Source of the DNA: an uncultured SAR86 cluster bacterium
GTDB lineage: Bacteria; Pseudomonadota; Gammaproteobacteria; Magnimaribacterales; Magnimaribacteraceae
Direction: 5' to 3'
Assembly (NCBI GenBank): GCA_902594545.1
Contig: CACJMO010000002.1
Span: 62,001 to 126,000, forward strand
DNA length: 64,000 bases
Shown: piece after piece, positions 44,590 through 54,040 of the stretch
Position numbering within the stretch: position 1 is the stretch's first letter
Layout: the number at the start of each line of letters is the position of its first letter
Notes under the pieces: generated by a model
The model's database searches: none
What the model was told of the DNA's origin: nothing
What the model saw: the letters and a program-made list of their open reading frames with translations, nothing else
Program-made: the position numbers and the translations under genes

Positions 44590-45667
44590 CAGAGTATTTT
44601 TGTTCGAAAGATTCCATAAAATTTAAAAGTGCATCAACTCCCTCTTCAGGCAAACCATTATAGATGCTTGCCCTCATTCCTCCGACAGACCTATGTCCTT
44701 TGAGGGCCAATAAGCCAGCTTTATTAGACTCCTCTAAAAATAGAGAATTAAGGTCCTCATTACTCAACAGAAAAGGAACGTTCATTATCGACCTATTCTC
44801 TGTTTTTATTTCATTCTTATAGAAATCAGAACTGTCAATAAAGTCATAAAGCTTTGTTGCTTTTCTATTATTGATTTCAGCTATGGCCTCTACGCCACCG
44901 ATCGACTTAAGCCATTTGAAAACCTTGCCAGCTACATACCATGCGAAAGTAGGTGGTGTATTCGACATAGATTCCCCTTCATGAATTAATGTGTAATTGA
45001 GAAGATTAGGCGTTATAGGTTGCGGATTTCCTAAGAGCTCTTTTTTAACAATCACAAAACCCAAGCCTGAAGGTCCTATATTTTTTTGAGCTCCGCCGTA
45101 TATCAAAGAGAAATTATCTATCTCAATGGGTTCAGATAGAATGCCAGAGGAATAGTCTGCAACTACTGGAACAGAGGAACTTTCGAGAGTCCTTAAACAA
45201 AGTCCGCCTATTGTTTCATTAGGTGTGTAGTGAACATATGCAGACTCTGCATCCAAAATCCAAGAAGACTGCTCGGGGAAATATTGAAAGTCAGCTTCTT
45301 CTGAAGAAGCTGCAATCTTTACATTTGTATAACGTCCAGCTTCCTTAATTGATCTCTTTGCCCAGTGACCACTATTAACATAGGAGGCCATTCCATCAGG
45401 TGTGGCAAGATTTAGAGGTACCATTGCATTTTGCATGGTAGCACCACCATGAGTGAACAAAACTGCAAAATTATCTGAAATTGAAAGTAATTCTCTGAAA
45501 TCAGATTCTGCCTGTTTAGCTATTTCTACAAATTCAGGGCTTCTGTGGCTTATCTCCATAACGGATAAACCTAATCCATTCCAGTCTAAAAGCTCTTCTT
45601 GAACTTCTAACAGGACAGATTCGGGCATAGTCGCAGGCCCTGCTCCGAAATTAAATTTTCTCGGCAT
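44582..45667 (-). CDS. serC: Phosphoserine aminotransferase
   Basis: A 361-residue PLP aminotransferase for serine and pyridoxal phosphate synthesis. FNFGAGPATMPESVL at the start, LFTHGGATMQNAMVPLNL, and IYGGAQKNIGPSGLGFVIV with the PLP lysine are the SerC pattern. In this family it is typical next to gyrA. Its stop region overlaps pheA by 8 bases and its start overlaps the gyrA stop by one. Confidence 0.97.
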   Translation of the reverse strand: MPRKFNFGAGPATMPESVLLEVQEELLDWNGLGLSVMEISHRSPEFVEIAKQAESDFRELLSISDNFAVLFTHGGATMQNAMVPLNLATPDGMASYVNSGHWAKRSIKEAGRYTNVKIAASSEEADFQYFPEQSSWILDAESAYVHYTPNETIGGLCLRTLESSSVPVVADYSSGILSEPIEIDNFSLIYGGAQKNIGPSGLGFVIVKKELLGNPQPITPNLLNYTLIHEGESMSNTPPTFAWYVAGKVFKWLKSIGGVEAIAEINNRKATKLYDFIDSSDFYKNEIKTENRSIMNVPFLLSNEDLNSLFLEESNKAGLLALKGHRSVGGMRASIYNGLPEEGVDALLNFMESFEQKYSDA

Positions 45668-48210
45668 TATTCATCTCCTATGAATTCTTCACTAATAGGC
45701 GCAATGCTAATCAATTTTTCAGAATCTTTCAGTCTAATAACTGTCACTCCTTGAGTATTTCTTCCTATGATATTTACCTCTGATACTCTCGTTCTTACTA
45801 ACATGCCTTTATCAGAGATGAGCATCAATTCATCATCTTCATTTACTTGGGCAGCACCTATCAATTGTCCATTTCTTTCTGATATTTGCATCGCAATGAC
45901 ACCTTTAGCGCCTCTTCTGGTCTTTCTAAAATCAGAAGATTTAGATCGTTTACCATAACCATTCTCACTAACAGTGAATATAGATGTGTTTTCTTCAGGG
46001 ACAATAAGAGAAATAACTTGCTGATCTTTATCTAGTTTAATACCTCTTACTCCTTTAGCAGTTCTACCCATAGACCTAACTTCAGTCTCTGAAAAATGAG
46101 CCGCCTTTCCTGCATTGGTAACCAACATTACAAACTTGCTACCATCTGTTACTGTTGTACCCACAAGTTCATCACCCTCAAGCAGCGTTATGGCCCTTTT
46201 ACCCCCTTTTCTTTGATTTTGAAACTCAGTTAGAACTGTTTTCTTAATTGTTCCTCCCTTCGTTGCCATGAGGATAAAATGCTTATCATCATACTCTTCT
46301 ACAGGCACCATGCTTGTAATTCGTTCACCTTCATTTAGCTGAATTAGATTAACAAGAGGACGTCCTTTAGCTGCCCTACCAGCTGACGGAATTTCATAGA
46401 CTTTTAGCCAATAAACTTGACCAAGATTCGAAAAGCAAAGCAGAGTTGTATGAGTATTTGCTACCAAAAGTTGTTCAACAAAATCTTCATCCTTTACAGA
46501 GGCAGCAGTTTTTCCTGTTCCTCCCCTTCTTTGAGCTCTGTACTCTTCCAGAGGCTGAGTTTTTGCATATCCTTCATGAGATATAGTCACAACTCTATCT
46601 TCAGGTGTAATAAGATCAGCTTCTGTTAGGTCAGCTGCAGAATCTTGTATCTCTGTTCTTCGATCATCCTTATATTTTTCTTGTACTTCCTTGAGCTCAT
46701 CTTTCACAACTTCGATTAAACGATCTGAATCTCCTAATATTTCAAGCAAGTAAGTTATATGTTCAATTATCTCTTCATACTCTTTAATTAATTTATCCTG
46801 CTCAAGACCTGTGAGCCTTTGAAGCCTCATATCTAAAATGGCTTGAGCCTGCTGTTCTGATAATTGATAAGTTTTACCAATCAACCCTACAGATGTATCT
46901 GTGACATCAATCTTGCAAGCATCGGGCCCAGCTTTTTCTAGCATTGCTATAATTTTTCCTGGTTTCCATTTTTTAGACAGTAATTTCTTTTTAGCTTCAG
47001 AGCCTTCTTTTGATTTTTTGATCAGTTCGATCATTTCATCTATGTTAGCCAGAGCAATTGTCAAACCCTCCAAGATATGACCTCTTTCTTTGGCCTTTCT
47101 TAAATCAAAAAATGTTCTTCTGGATACAACTTCTTTTCTATGATTAAAGAAAACTGAGAGTATAGATTTCAAGTTAAGAAGTTTTGGCTCTCCATCTATT
47201 AATGCAACATTATTTATTCCAAAAACAGTTTGCATTTGCGTTTGAGAATATAGATTGTTCAGAACTACATCAGGGATCTGTCCAGATTTGAGTTCGATAA
47301 CTACTCTGACACCATCTTTGTCGGACTCATCTCTTATATCTCTAATACCCTCTAATTTCTTATCTCTAGATAACTCAGCAATTTTTTCTATCAATCTTGC
47401 TTTAACAACTTGATAAGGCATCTCAGTTATAATTATCTTAGCCTTGTCTTTTTCTTCATCTTCGAACTCAGTTTTTGCTCTAATTTTTACTCTTCCCCTA
47501 CCAGTTTCATAAGCACTAACGATTCCAGCTTTACCATTGATTATTGCACCTGTTGGAAAATCAGGACCTGGGATGTACTCCATTAACTCCTGAACAGTTA
47601 TTTCGGGATTATCGATGAAAGCCAAACAAGCTGAGAGAGATTCATTTAGATTATGCGGAGCCATATTTGTGGCCATACCTACAGCTATACCTGCCGAACC
47701 ATTTACAAGCATGTTGGGAATTTTTGTAGGAAGCACTTCGGGCATCATTTCAGTGCCATCATAATTCTCTACGTAATCTACTGTTTCCTTTTCTAAATCA
47801 GCCAATAATTCTTGAGAAATTTTAGCCATTCGAACTTCTGTATATCGTTGAGCAGCTGGTCCATCACCATCCATTGAACCGAAATTTCCTTGCCCATCAA
47901 CTAGGGGGTATCTCAAAGACCACCACTGCGCCATTCTTACAATTGTTTCATAAGCAGCGCTGTCACCATGAGGATGGTACTTACCAATCACGTCACCAAC
48001 TATTCTTGCTGATTTTTTGTGTGGTCTACCGAAGTCATTATTAAGGACATGCATGGCATATAAAACCCTTCTATGAACTGGCTTTAAGCCATCTCTAGCA
48101 TCTGGCAAGGCTCTGCCAACAATTACACTCATTGCGTAGTCCAGATAAGACTGTTTGAGTTCTTTTCCTATATCAACAGGTACAATTTCCTTGGCAGCTA
48201 TTTCGCTCAT
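45667..48210 (-). CDS. gyrA: DNA gyrase subunit A
   Basis: An 847-residue type IIA topoisomerase subunit. The catalytic tyrosine is Tyr123 in [10 protein letters not shown]. The quinolone-pocket sequence is [15 protein letters not shown], with Ser84 in the usual place and Glu88 where E. coli has Asp87. The GyrA box QRRGGTG and the C-terminal beta-pinwheel repeats (from about 525) follow. It is the first gene of the large serC-pheA-hisC-tyrA-aroA-cmk-rpsA-ihfB group. Confidence 0.98.
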   Translation of the reverse strand: MSEIAAKEIVPVDIGKELKQSYLDYAMSVIVGRALPDARDGLKPVHRRVLYAMHVLNNDFGRPHKKSARIVGDVIGKYHPHGDSAAYETIVRMAQWWSLRYPLVDGQGNFGSMDGDGPAAQRYTEVRMAKISQELLADLEKETVDYVENYDGTEMMPEVLPTKIPNMLVNGSAGIAVGMATNMAPHNLNESLSACLAFIDNPEITVQELMEYIPGPDFPTGAIINGKAGIVSAYETGRGRVKIRAKTEFEDEEKDKAKIIITEMPYQVVKARLIEKIAELSRDKKLEGIRDIRDESDKDGVRVVIELKSGQIPDVVLNNLYSQTQMQTVFGINNVALIDGEPKLLNLKSILSVFFNHRKEVVSRRTFFDLRKAKERGHILEGLTIALANIDEMIELIKKSKEGSEAKKKLLSKKWKPGKIIAMLEKAGPDACKIDVTDTSVGLIGKTYQLSEQQAQAILDMRLQRLTGLEQDKLIKEYEEIIEHITYLLEILGDSDRLIEVVKDELKEVQEKYKDDRRTEIQDSAADLTEADLITPEDRVVTISHEGYAKTQPLEEYRAQRRGGTGKTAASVKDEDFVEQLLVANTHTTLLCFSNLGQVYWLKVYEIPSAGRAAKGRPLVNLIQLNEGERITSMVPVEEYDDKHFILMATKGGTIKKTVLTEFQNQRKGGKRAITLLEGDELVGTTVTDGSKFVMLVTNAGKAAHFSETEVRSMGRTAKGVRGIKLDKDQQVISLIVPEENTSIFTVSENGYGKRSKSSDFRKTRRGAKGVIAMQISERNGQLIGAAQVNEDDELMLISDKGMLVRTRVSEVNIIGRNTQGVTVIRLKDSEKLISIAPISEEFIGDE

Positions 48211-48306
48211 AACTTATGTCCGAATGTTTAATTTAATTGAGAAAAAAGGAGATAATATTTCAAAAGAAATCCTTAATTTTTGGTGTTTTTTATGCAATAT
48301 CAACTT

Positions 48307-48331
48307 AGGTCGATTTTAACATAATCGACCT
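48307..48331. promoter_or_regulatory. Perfect 9-base palindrome upstream of gyrA
   Basis: AGGTCGATT (48307-48315) and AATCGACCT (48323-48331) are exact inverted arms with a seven-base spacer. They lie in the 156-base gap between pntB and gyrA, roughly 100 bases before the gyrA start and 36 bases after the pntB stop. There is no T run on either side, so it is not a standard terminator. It could be an operator for gyrA supercoiling or growth control, or an mRNA hairpin protecting the pntB 3' end. I see nothing else in this gap except an AT-rich tract. Confidence 0.5.
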
Positions 48332-48366
48332 TAAAAATCGCCGAAAAAAGCTGGAAAAAAGGTGAA

Positions 48367-49752
48367 TTAGCCCTTAAATTCTGATACTAAACTAGATACC
48401 ATCTCTTTAGCATCACCAAAGAGCATTCTGGTGTTAGATTTAAAGAATAACGGGTTCTGTATGCCAGCAAATCCTGATGCCATGGAGCGTTTTAGAACGA
48501 ATACTGTTTTAGAATTATCTACCTCAATAATTGGCATTCCATAGATAGGACTTCCTTCATTATCTTTAGCGTCTGGATTAACTACATCATTAGCCCCTAT
48601 AACCATACATACATCAACTGTTTCCATGATTGGATTCACGTCTTCAGGTTCGACCAAGACATCATAGGAAACATTAGCTTCGGCTAAAAGAACATTCATG
48701 TGGCCAGGCATCCTACCTGCAACAGGATGTATGGCATATTTTACTTCAGCCCCATTTTCTTCTAAAAGTTCACCCAGTTCACGAACAGTATGTTGCGCCT
48801 GTGCTACCGCCATTCCATATCCTGGAACAATTAAAACCGAAGAGGCTGCTTCAAGAATAAGATATGCGTCCTCTGCAGAGATAGGTTTTACTTCTCCTTG
48901 TTCTTGAGCTGATTCACCTGATGGATCAGGAGCTGCACCAAAGCCGCTGAATAAGACATTTGCAAGGGACCTGTTCATCGCTTTACACATAATGTTGGTT
49001 AAGATTAAACCACTTGCCCCAACTAACGCTCCTGCAACTATGAGGACATTATTGAGTATCACAAAACCTGCAGCACATGCAGCCAGTCCTGAAAAACTAT
49101 TTAAGAGAGCAATAACTACAGGCATATCGGCTCCGCCAATAGGAATTACAAACAAGACTCCTAAAATAAATGCTAAACCAATTAATAATAAGAGCGTTTG
49201 CTCTGAACTGATAAAGCCTTGTATAAACAACATGTTTATACCAACCAGCAAAATGGCAAAAAGAAGAATTCCATTTACAAACTGTTGGCCTTTATAGAGA
49301 TAAGGTTTACCGGAAATCGTTTCGGAAAGTTTTCCATAGGCTATGATACTTCCGGTAAAAGTAATTCCTCCAATAAGAACTGTAAGAAATATAGCCCCTA
49401 AAAAGGCAGGATTATCAAAAGCTCCAGATACGTACTCTGCAGAACCAACCAAGAGACTAGCTATTCCTCCAAACCCATTAAAAATAGCTACCATTTCTGG
49501 CATTGAAGTCATCTTTACTCTGGTTGCTGCAAAAAAACCAACCAAACTTCCAGCTACCAATGCTCCTGCTATGTATCGATAATCAATAATATTCTGATCT
49601 AATAAGGTAATAAGAACTGCCAATAACATTCCAGAGGAAGATAAAAAGTTTCCTCGTCTAGCTGTATCAGGAGAACCGAGCATTTTCAGCCCAACAATGA
49701 ACAATATCGAAGATGCTATATAGGATAAATTGACTAGTATTGAAATATCCAT
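48367..49752 (-). CDS. pntB: NAD(P) transhydrogenase subunit beta
   Basis: A 461-residue membrane subunit of the proton-translocating transhydrogenase. Eight or nine membrane helices fill residues 1-265, and the C-terminal NADP-binding domain has SVLIVPGYGMAVAQAQHTV and HPVAGRMPGHMNVLLAE, both conserved in PntB. VDVCMVIGANDVVNP is the NADP site. It makes NADPH from NADH at the expense of the proton gradient. Stop is followed by the palindrome described above. Confidence 0.97.
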   Translation of the reverse strand: MDISILVNLSYIASSILFIVGLKMLGSPDTARRGNFLSSSGMLLAVLITLLDQNIIDYRYIAGALVAGSLVGFFAATRVKMTSMPEMVAIFNGFGGIASLLVGSAEYVSGAFDNPAFLGAIFLTVLIGGITFTGSIIAYGKLSETISGKPYLYKGQQFVNGILLFAILLVGINMLFIQGFISSEQTLLLLIGLAFILGVLFVIPIGGADMPVVIALLNSFSGLAACAAGFVILNNVLIVAGALVGASGLILTNIMCKAMNRSLANVLFSGFGAAPDPSGESAQEQGEVKPISAEDAYLILEAASSVLIVPGYGMAVAQAQHTVRELGELLEENGAEVKYAIHPVAGRMPGHMNVLLAEANVSYDVLVEPEDVNPIMETVDVCMVIGANDVVNPDAKDNEGSPIYGMPIIEVDNSKTVFVLKRSMASGFAGIQNPLFFKSNTRMLFGDAKEMVSSLVSEFKG

Positions 49753-49754
49753 AT

Positions 49755-50033
49755 CTATTTTTTCTTGAACATGCCAAGCATTCTGTTTGTTACCAGATAA
49801 CCACCCACCACATTTATAGAAGCAAAAAATACTGCTGCAGTACCAAGTGCTATGGTGACGAATTCAGAAGATCCGGATGATAATATTGCACCGACAAGGG
49901 TGATACCCGATATTGCATTCGCACCTGACATAAGAGGTGTATGAAGAGTAGAGGGAACTTTAGTAATTAATTCTACACCCAAAAAAATGGATAAAACTAA
50001 AATAAAGATTAACAATATGATTTGGCTTTCCAT
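49755..50033 (-). CDS. pntAB: NAD(P) transhydrogenase subunit alpha, membrane part
   Basis: A 92-residue membrane protein with three hydrophobic segments, matching the C-terminal portion of E. coli PntA. ELITKVPSTLHTPLMSGANAIS is the conserved transhydrogenase string. Here PntA is split in two, as in Rhodospirillum and many marine bacteria. Two bases separate it from pntB and nine from pntAA. Confidence 0.94.
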   Translation of the reverse strand: MESQIILLIFILVLSIFLGVELITKVPSTLHTPLMSGANAISGITLVGAILSSGSSEFVTIALGTAAVFFASINVVGGYLVTNRMLGMFKKK

Positions 50034-50042
50034 GCTTTGTTC

Positions 50043-51161
50043 CTATTTAATAGCTTCGTTTACAACCTCACCCTGATGAGTGATAACACACCCTTTTAGA
50101 ATCTCATCTTCTAGATCAAAGTTAAGGCTTTTTTGTTCTTTATCCCAAAACTCTTCAATCATGTTGTAAAGATTATTACCAAAAACCTGTGAAGCATCTC
50201 TTGCTACCTCACCAGGCAAATTAGACATGCCTATGATAGTAATACCATTATGGAATACGTATTCATCGTTTTTCGAACCTTCAACATTTCCACCCGTAGC
50301 TACAGCCATGTCAACAATAACACTCCCAGGCTGCATTGCGTCAACCATATCTTGAGTAATGATTCTTGGAGCTGGTCTTCCAAATACCTGAGCTGTAGTA
50401 ATAATTACATCCGACTGCGAACATATTTTTTTCATGCCTTCTTGTTGCATTTTGATTTGCTCAGAAGTTAACTCTTTTGCATATCCTTGTTCGGTTTCTT
50501 CAGTCTCGCCTATATCTATTTTTACAAATTTAGCTCCTAATGATTTTACCTGCTCTTCAACAACCGGTCTGGTATCAAATGCCTCAACTCGAGCTCCCAA
50601 TCTTTTCGCAGTTGCTATAGCCTGCAATCCTGCAACACCTACTCCCACAACAAACACTCTAGCAGGAGAAATTGTTCCTGCAGCAGTCATCATCATAGGA
50701 AAAGATTTAGAAAGTGTTCTTGATGCTTCTATAACAGCAGAATAACCTGCTAAATTTGCTTGTGAACTCAATGCATCCATTTTTTGTGCACGAGTTATCC
50801 TAGGTACCAGCTCCATACTGATAGAGCTAACGTTTGCAGAAGCTAACTCAGCAACGAGGTCAGACTCGTTAAAAGGATCCAAAAAGCTGATAAAAATTGA
50901 GTCTTTTTTCAGCTCACTCACTTGATTGGCATTAGGTTTATTTATCTTGCAAATCACATCTGCAGTTTTGAAGCCTTCATTGCCTTCAGGGCAGATTCTT
51001 GCACCAACTTCTGCATATAAATCATCTGCTATGAAAACTTTATCGCCTAATCCGGACTCAATTGTTACCTCTATGCCTAAATCGATAAATTTTTTAGCAA
51101 CTTCAGGTAAAATGGTCGCGCGTATTTCGTTTGTCTCTTCTTTAGGAAAGAATATTTGCAT
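50043..51161 (-). CDS. pntAA: NAD(P) transhydrogenase subunit alpha, NAD-binding part
   Basis: A 372-residue soluble NAD(H)-binding domain homologous to the N-terminal part of E. coli PntA and related to alanine dehydrogenase. FPKEETNEIRATILPEVAKK near the start, then VFVVGVGVAGLQAIATAKRLGA (dinucleotide fold) and PRIITQDMVDAMQPGSVIVDM are as expected. Starts at ATG 51159-51161, diverging from ubiG across a 54-base gap. Confidence 0.96.
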   Translation of the reverse strand: MQIFFPKEETNEIRATILPEVAKKFIDLGIEVTIESGLGDKVFIADDLYAEVGARICPEGNEGFKTADVICKINKPNANQVSELKKDSIFISFLDPFNESDLVAELASANVSSISMELVPRITRAQKMDALSSQANLAGYSAVIEASRTLSKSFPMMMTAAGTISPARVFVVGVGVAGLQAIATAKRLGARVEAFDTRPVVEEQVKSLGAKFVKIDIGETEETEQGYAKELTSEQIKMQQEGMKKICSQSDVIITTAQVFGRPAPRIITQDMVDAMQPGSVIVDMAVATGGNVEGSKNDEYVFHNGITIIGMSNLPGEVARDASQVFGNNLYNMIEEFWDKEQKSLNFDLEDEILKGCVITHQGEVVNEAIK

Positions 51162-51215
51162 AATAATTTTGACTCGGAAAGTTTGTCATTAACAGTTTAA
51201 TGAAAAAATTAGACT

Positions 51216-51926
51216 ATGAACATAAAAAATTTAGACCATGATGAAGTAAAAAAATTTGATGACCTGGCGGCTAAATGGTGGGATCCAGATGGAGAATTTA
51301 AACCGCTTCATCAAATTAACCCCCTTAGAGTTGGCTTCATAAATGAGCGAGCAAATTTGGAAGGCATTAAAGTCTTAGATGTAGGATGTGGAGGCGGAAT
51401 CTTGGCTGAAGCTCTGAACAAACTTGGAGCGCAAGTCACAGGGATCGATGCTTCTGAACAAACAATCGGTGTAGCGCAAAACCATTCGAATGCAGTTGGA
51501 AGCGATGTCTCATACTATCAAACTACAATTGAAGAATTTATAGCAAACAAACCTGAAGAAAAATTTGATGTGATCACCTGTCTAGAAATGCTTGAACATG
51601 TTCCTTCTCCTGGAGAGATTATTAAAACTTGTTCAACCATATTGAAAGATGATGGCGATATTTTCTTTTCAACAATTAATAGAAATCCTAGGTCATATCT
51701 ATTCGCGATAGTCGGAGCTGAATATATTTTGAACCTCTTGCCAAAAGGAACTCATGACTACCAGAAATTTATTAAACCTTCCGAGCTAGCAAAATGGATT
51801 AGAGATGCAAGATTGTCTCAAATAGAAACCATAGGATTGAGTTATAACCCCATCACAGACAATTATTGGCTAGGTAAAGACATACAAGTCAACTATATGG
51901 TTCATGCCAAGAAGGAAGCAAATTGA
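51216..51926 (+). CDS. ubiG: Ubiquinone biosynthesis O-methyltransferase
   Basis: A 236-residue SAM methyltransferase acting on two hydroxyl groups in ubiquinone synthesis. FDDLAAKWWDPDGEFKPLH, then VLDVGCGGGILAEAL (motif I) and MLEHVPSPGEII are the UbiG signature. It is the first gene of a plus-strand group ubiG-phosphatase-yciK, the same order as in Pseudomonas. The gap shared with the divergent pntAA holds the promoters for both. Confidence 0.96.
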   Translation: MNIKNLDHDEVKKFDDLAAKWWDPDGEFKPLHQINPLRVGFINERANLEGIKVLDVGCGGGILAEALNKLGAQVTGIDASEQTIGVAQNHSNAVGSDVSYYQTTIEEFIANKPEEKFDVITCLEMLEHVPSPGEIIKTCSTILKDDGDIFFSTINRNPRSYLFAIVGAEYILNLLPKGTHDYQKFIKPSELAKWIRDARLSQIETIGLSYNPITDNYWLGKDIQVNYMVHAKKEAN

Positions 51927-52579
51927 ATAAGATAGAGCTCTTTGCTTTTGACTTAGACGGTACCCTCTTAGACACTGCTCCTGACTTTTATAAATCAGTA
52001 AATATATTAAGACAAAAATATGACTTGGATACTGCTGATTATGATCAAGTTAGAACTAGGGTATCTCAAGGTGCAGCAAGTCTTGCAGCTTATGCCTTGG
52101 GACTGGAGAAAGACGCAGAAGAGGTTATCGAATTTCATAGACAAGAGCTACTAGAAATATACGAGGGGTGTTGTTTGGATGAAACGATACCTTTTGAAGG
52201 AATAGATAAAGTTTTAGATCAACTTAATGATATGGAAATTAAATGGGGAATAATTACCAACAAACCTAGAAGATTTGCGGAAAGTATTGTCGACAATAAG
52301 CTCAATATTTACAAAACTCCCTTCTTGATTTGTCCTGATGATGTGGGAGTCAGGAAGCCTGAGCCAGATGGCTTATTGCACGCGCTGAAAATTTCTAACT
52401 CTTCGCCAAAAAATAGTATTTACATAGGCGATCATGCAATTGATATTGAAGCTGGTAAGCGAGCAAAGATGATAACAGGTGCAGCAGCTTATGGTTACGT
52501 ACCGCTCGAAGATAGTGTTATTAATTGGGAAGCACATCATATCTTTCAAAACCCTATGGCAATAACCAGCCTAATATAA
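51923..52579 (+). CDS. HAD phosphatase of the Gph/MupP type
   Basis: A 218-residue HAD-family phosphatase. Motif I FDLDGTLLDTAP has the nucleophile Asp and the acid/base Asp, motif II TNKPRR, motif III KPEPDGL lysine, and motif IV IYIGDHAID (the second Asp of the usual GDxxxD is conserved). Gph (phosphoglycolate phosphatase) and MupP (MurNAc-6-phosphate phosphatase of cell-wall recycling) both fit. Position between ubiG and yciK matches the Pseudomonas mupP locus, which tilts the choice to MupP. It overlaps ubiG by four bases. Confidence 0.88.
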   Translation: MNKIELFAFDLDGTLLDTAPDFYKSVNILRQKYDLDTADYDQVRTRVSQGAASLAAYALGLEKDAEEVIEFHRQELLEIYEGCCLDETIPFEGIDKVLDQLNDMEIKWGIITNKPRRFAESIVDNKLNIYKTPFLICPDDVGVRKPEPDGLLHALKISNSSPKNSIYIGDHAIDIEAGKRAKMITGAAAYGYVPLEDSVINWEAHHIFQNPMAITSLI

Positions 52580-52581
52580 AA

Positions 52582-53334
52582 ATGCTAGATTTTAAAAAAC
52601 ATCAAATCCCCTCTGATTCACTTAAGGGTAAAGCTATTGTTATAACTGGCGCTGGATCTGGGATCGGCAGAGAGGTAGCTAAATGCTATTCAAAGTTTGG
52701 AGCAAATCTAATTTTATTAAGCAAAAGCCAAGATAAACTTGAAACTCTTTACGATGAGCTAACACCTTATGGTAATAATGTTGCTATTCAGCCGATTGAC
52801 TTCTCTTTGGTCAAAGAAAAGGACTACATAGATATAGTTAAAGCCATTAAAGAAGAGTATCCAAAAATAAACGGACTTGTGAACAATGCCGGAATATTAG
52901 GAGAAAAAAAATCTATCGAACAATTTGATTACAAAACTTGGAGAGAAGTTCAAAGAGTTAATCTTGATGCAGGCTTTTTACTCTCGAAACATCTTTTACC
53001 GTTGATGAAAAAATCAAAAAACAGTTCAATTATTTTCACCTCATCAGGTGTAGGGAGAATTGGAAAAGCTTATTGGGGAGCCTATTCTGTGAGTAAATTT
53101 GCTACAGAAGGATTGATGCAAATACTTTCTGAAGAACTACAAAATACCTCATCCGTAAGGGTGAACTGTATCAACCCAGGAGCAGTAAGAACAAAAATGA
53201 GAGAATCTGCTTATCCTGCTGAAGACCCGGAGAGCAACCCATTGGCGTCAGAGATCATGACACCTTATTTGTTTCTTATGTCAGACATAAGTGAAGATAT
53301 TACTGGTCACTCAATTGACGCTCAAGAGAACTGA
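52582..53334 (+). CDS. yciK: YciK-like short-chain dehydrogenase
   Basis: A 250-residue SDR. TGAGSGIGREVA is the coenzyme loop, NNAGILGE follows, and YSVSKFATEG holds the catalytic Tyr-Lys. An in-frame ATG at 52525 lies inside the phosphatase gene, so I use ATG 52582, three bases after its stop; the result (MLDFKKHQIP) matches YciK in length. Its function is not settled in E. coli. The last 35 bases overlap the end of rluB on the opposite strand. Confidence 0.9.
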   Translation: MLDFKKHQIPSDSLKGKAIVITGAGSGIGREVAKCYSKFGANLILLSKSQDKLETLYDELTPYGNNVAIQPIDFSLVKEKDYIDIVKAIKEEYPKINGLVNNAGILGEKKSIEQFDYKTWREVQRVNLDAGFLLSKHLLPLMKKSKNSSIIFTSSGVGRIGKAYWGAYSVSKFATEGLMQILSEELQNTSSVRVNCINPGAVRTKMRESAYPAEDPESNPLASEIMTPYLFLMSDISEDITGHSIDAQEN

Positions 53335-54037
53335 TCTCGCTCTTGGAGAGTTCTTTAAATGCACCCTGCTTTAAATTAGCAGGTAGAAATAAATTACCGT
53401 ATCTGACTCTTTTGAGCCTTGAGATCTCTAAACCTTGACTCTCCCATAATCTTCTAACCTCACGAGTACGTCCTTCCATAATAACCATAGCAAACCATTG
53501 GTTGGTATTACCTTTTCTGCCTCCCTGAACATCCGTAAATTTTGCAAGTCCGTCTTCAAGCATTATGCCGCTAACTAAATTTTGAAGAATTGCATCAGTG
53601 ACTTCTCCATGAACTCTTGCAACGTATTCTCTTTCAATTTCTGAAGAAGGATGCATCAAATCATTTGCAAAAGAACCATCATTAGTAAAAAGAATAAGAC
53701 CAGAAGTATTAATATCTAATCTGCCAACCGAAACCCATCTTCCTGATTTTAACTTGGGCAAAGTATCAAAAATTGTTCTTTTGTGATCAGGGTCTTTTCT
53801 TGAAGAAATCTCGCCAACTTTTTTGTTGTACATGAGAACTCTTTTCTTCTTAGGATCTTTTTTACTTAGTTTGATAGACCGACCATCAACCTCAAAAATA
53901 TCGTTCTCTGTCACAAGCTGCCCTATGGAGGCAAGTTGACCATTTACAAAGACTTTTCTTTGTCTAATAAGAGTCTCTAAACCTCGTCTAGATCCTATTC
54001 CATGATCTGCGAGGATCTTGTGGATCCTAGTTTTCAA
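53300..54037 (-). CDS. rluB: 23S rRNA pseudouridine synthase RluB
   Basis: A 245-residue RsuA-family pseudouridine synthase. It has an N-terminal S4 domain (KILADHGIGSRRGLETLIR), then VGRLDINTSGLILFTNDG with the catalytic Asp, and GRTREVRRLWESQGLEISRLKR near the C-terminus. RluB makes pseudouridine 2605 in helix 93. The gene follows scpB in the scpA-scpB-rluB order. The start is TTG 54035-54037, 3 bases after scpB. RluE/RluF are less likely on the basis of context. Confidence 0.93.
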   Translation of the reverse strand: MKTRIHKILADHGIGSRRGLETLIRQRKVFVNGQLASIGQLVTENDIFEVDGRSIKLSKKDPKKKRVLMYNKKVGEISSRKDPDHKRTIFDTLPKLKSGRWVSVGRLDINTSGLILFTNDGSFANDLMHPSSEIEREYVARVHGEVTDAILQNLVSGIMLEDGLAKFTDVQGGRKGNTNQWFAMVIMEGRTREVRRLWESQGLEISRLKRVRYGNLFLPANLKQGAFKELSKSEISSLERQLSDQ

Positions 54038-54040
54038 TTT

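Noticed and set aside
48232-48366. A sigma-70 promoter for gyrA with clear -35 and -10
   Set aside because: Candidate hexamers such as TTGATA and TATTAT exist on the minus strand but not at proper spacing, so I do not call one.
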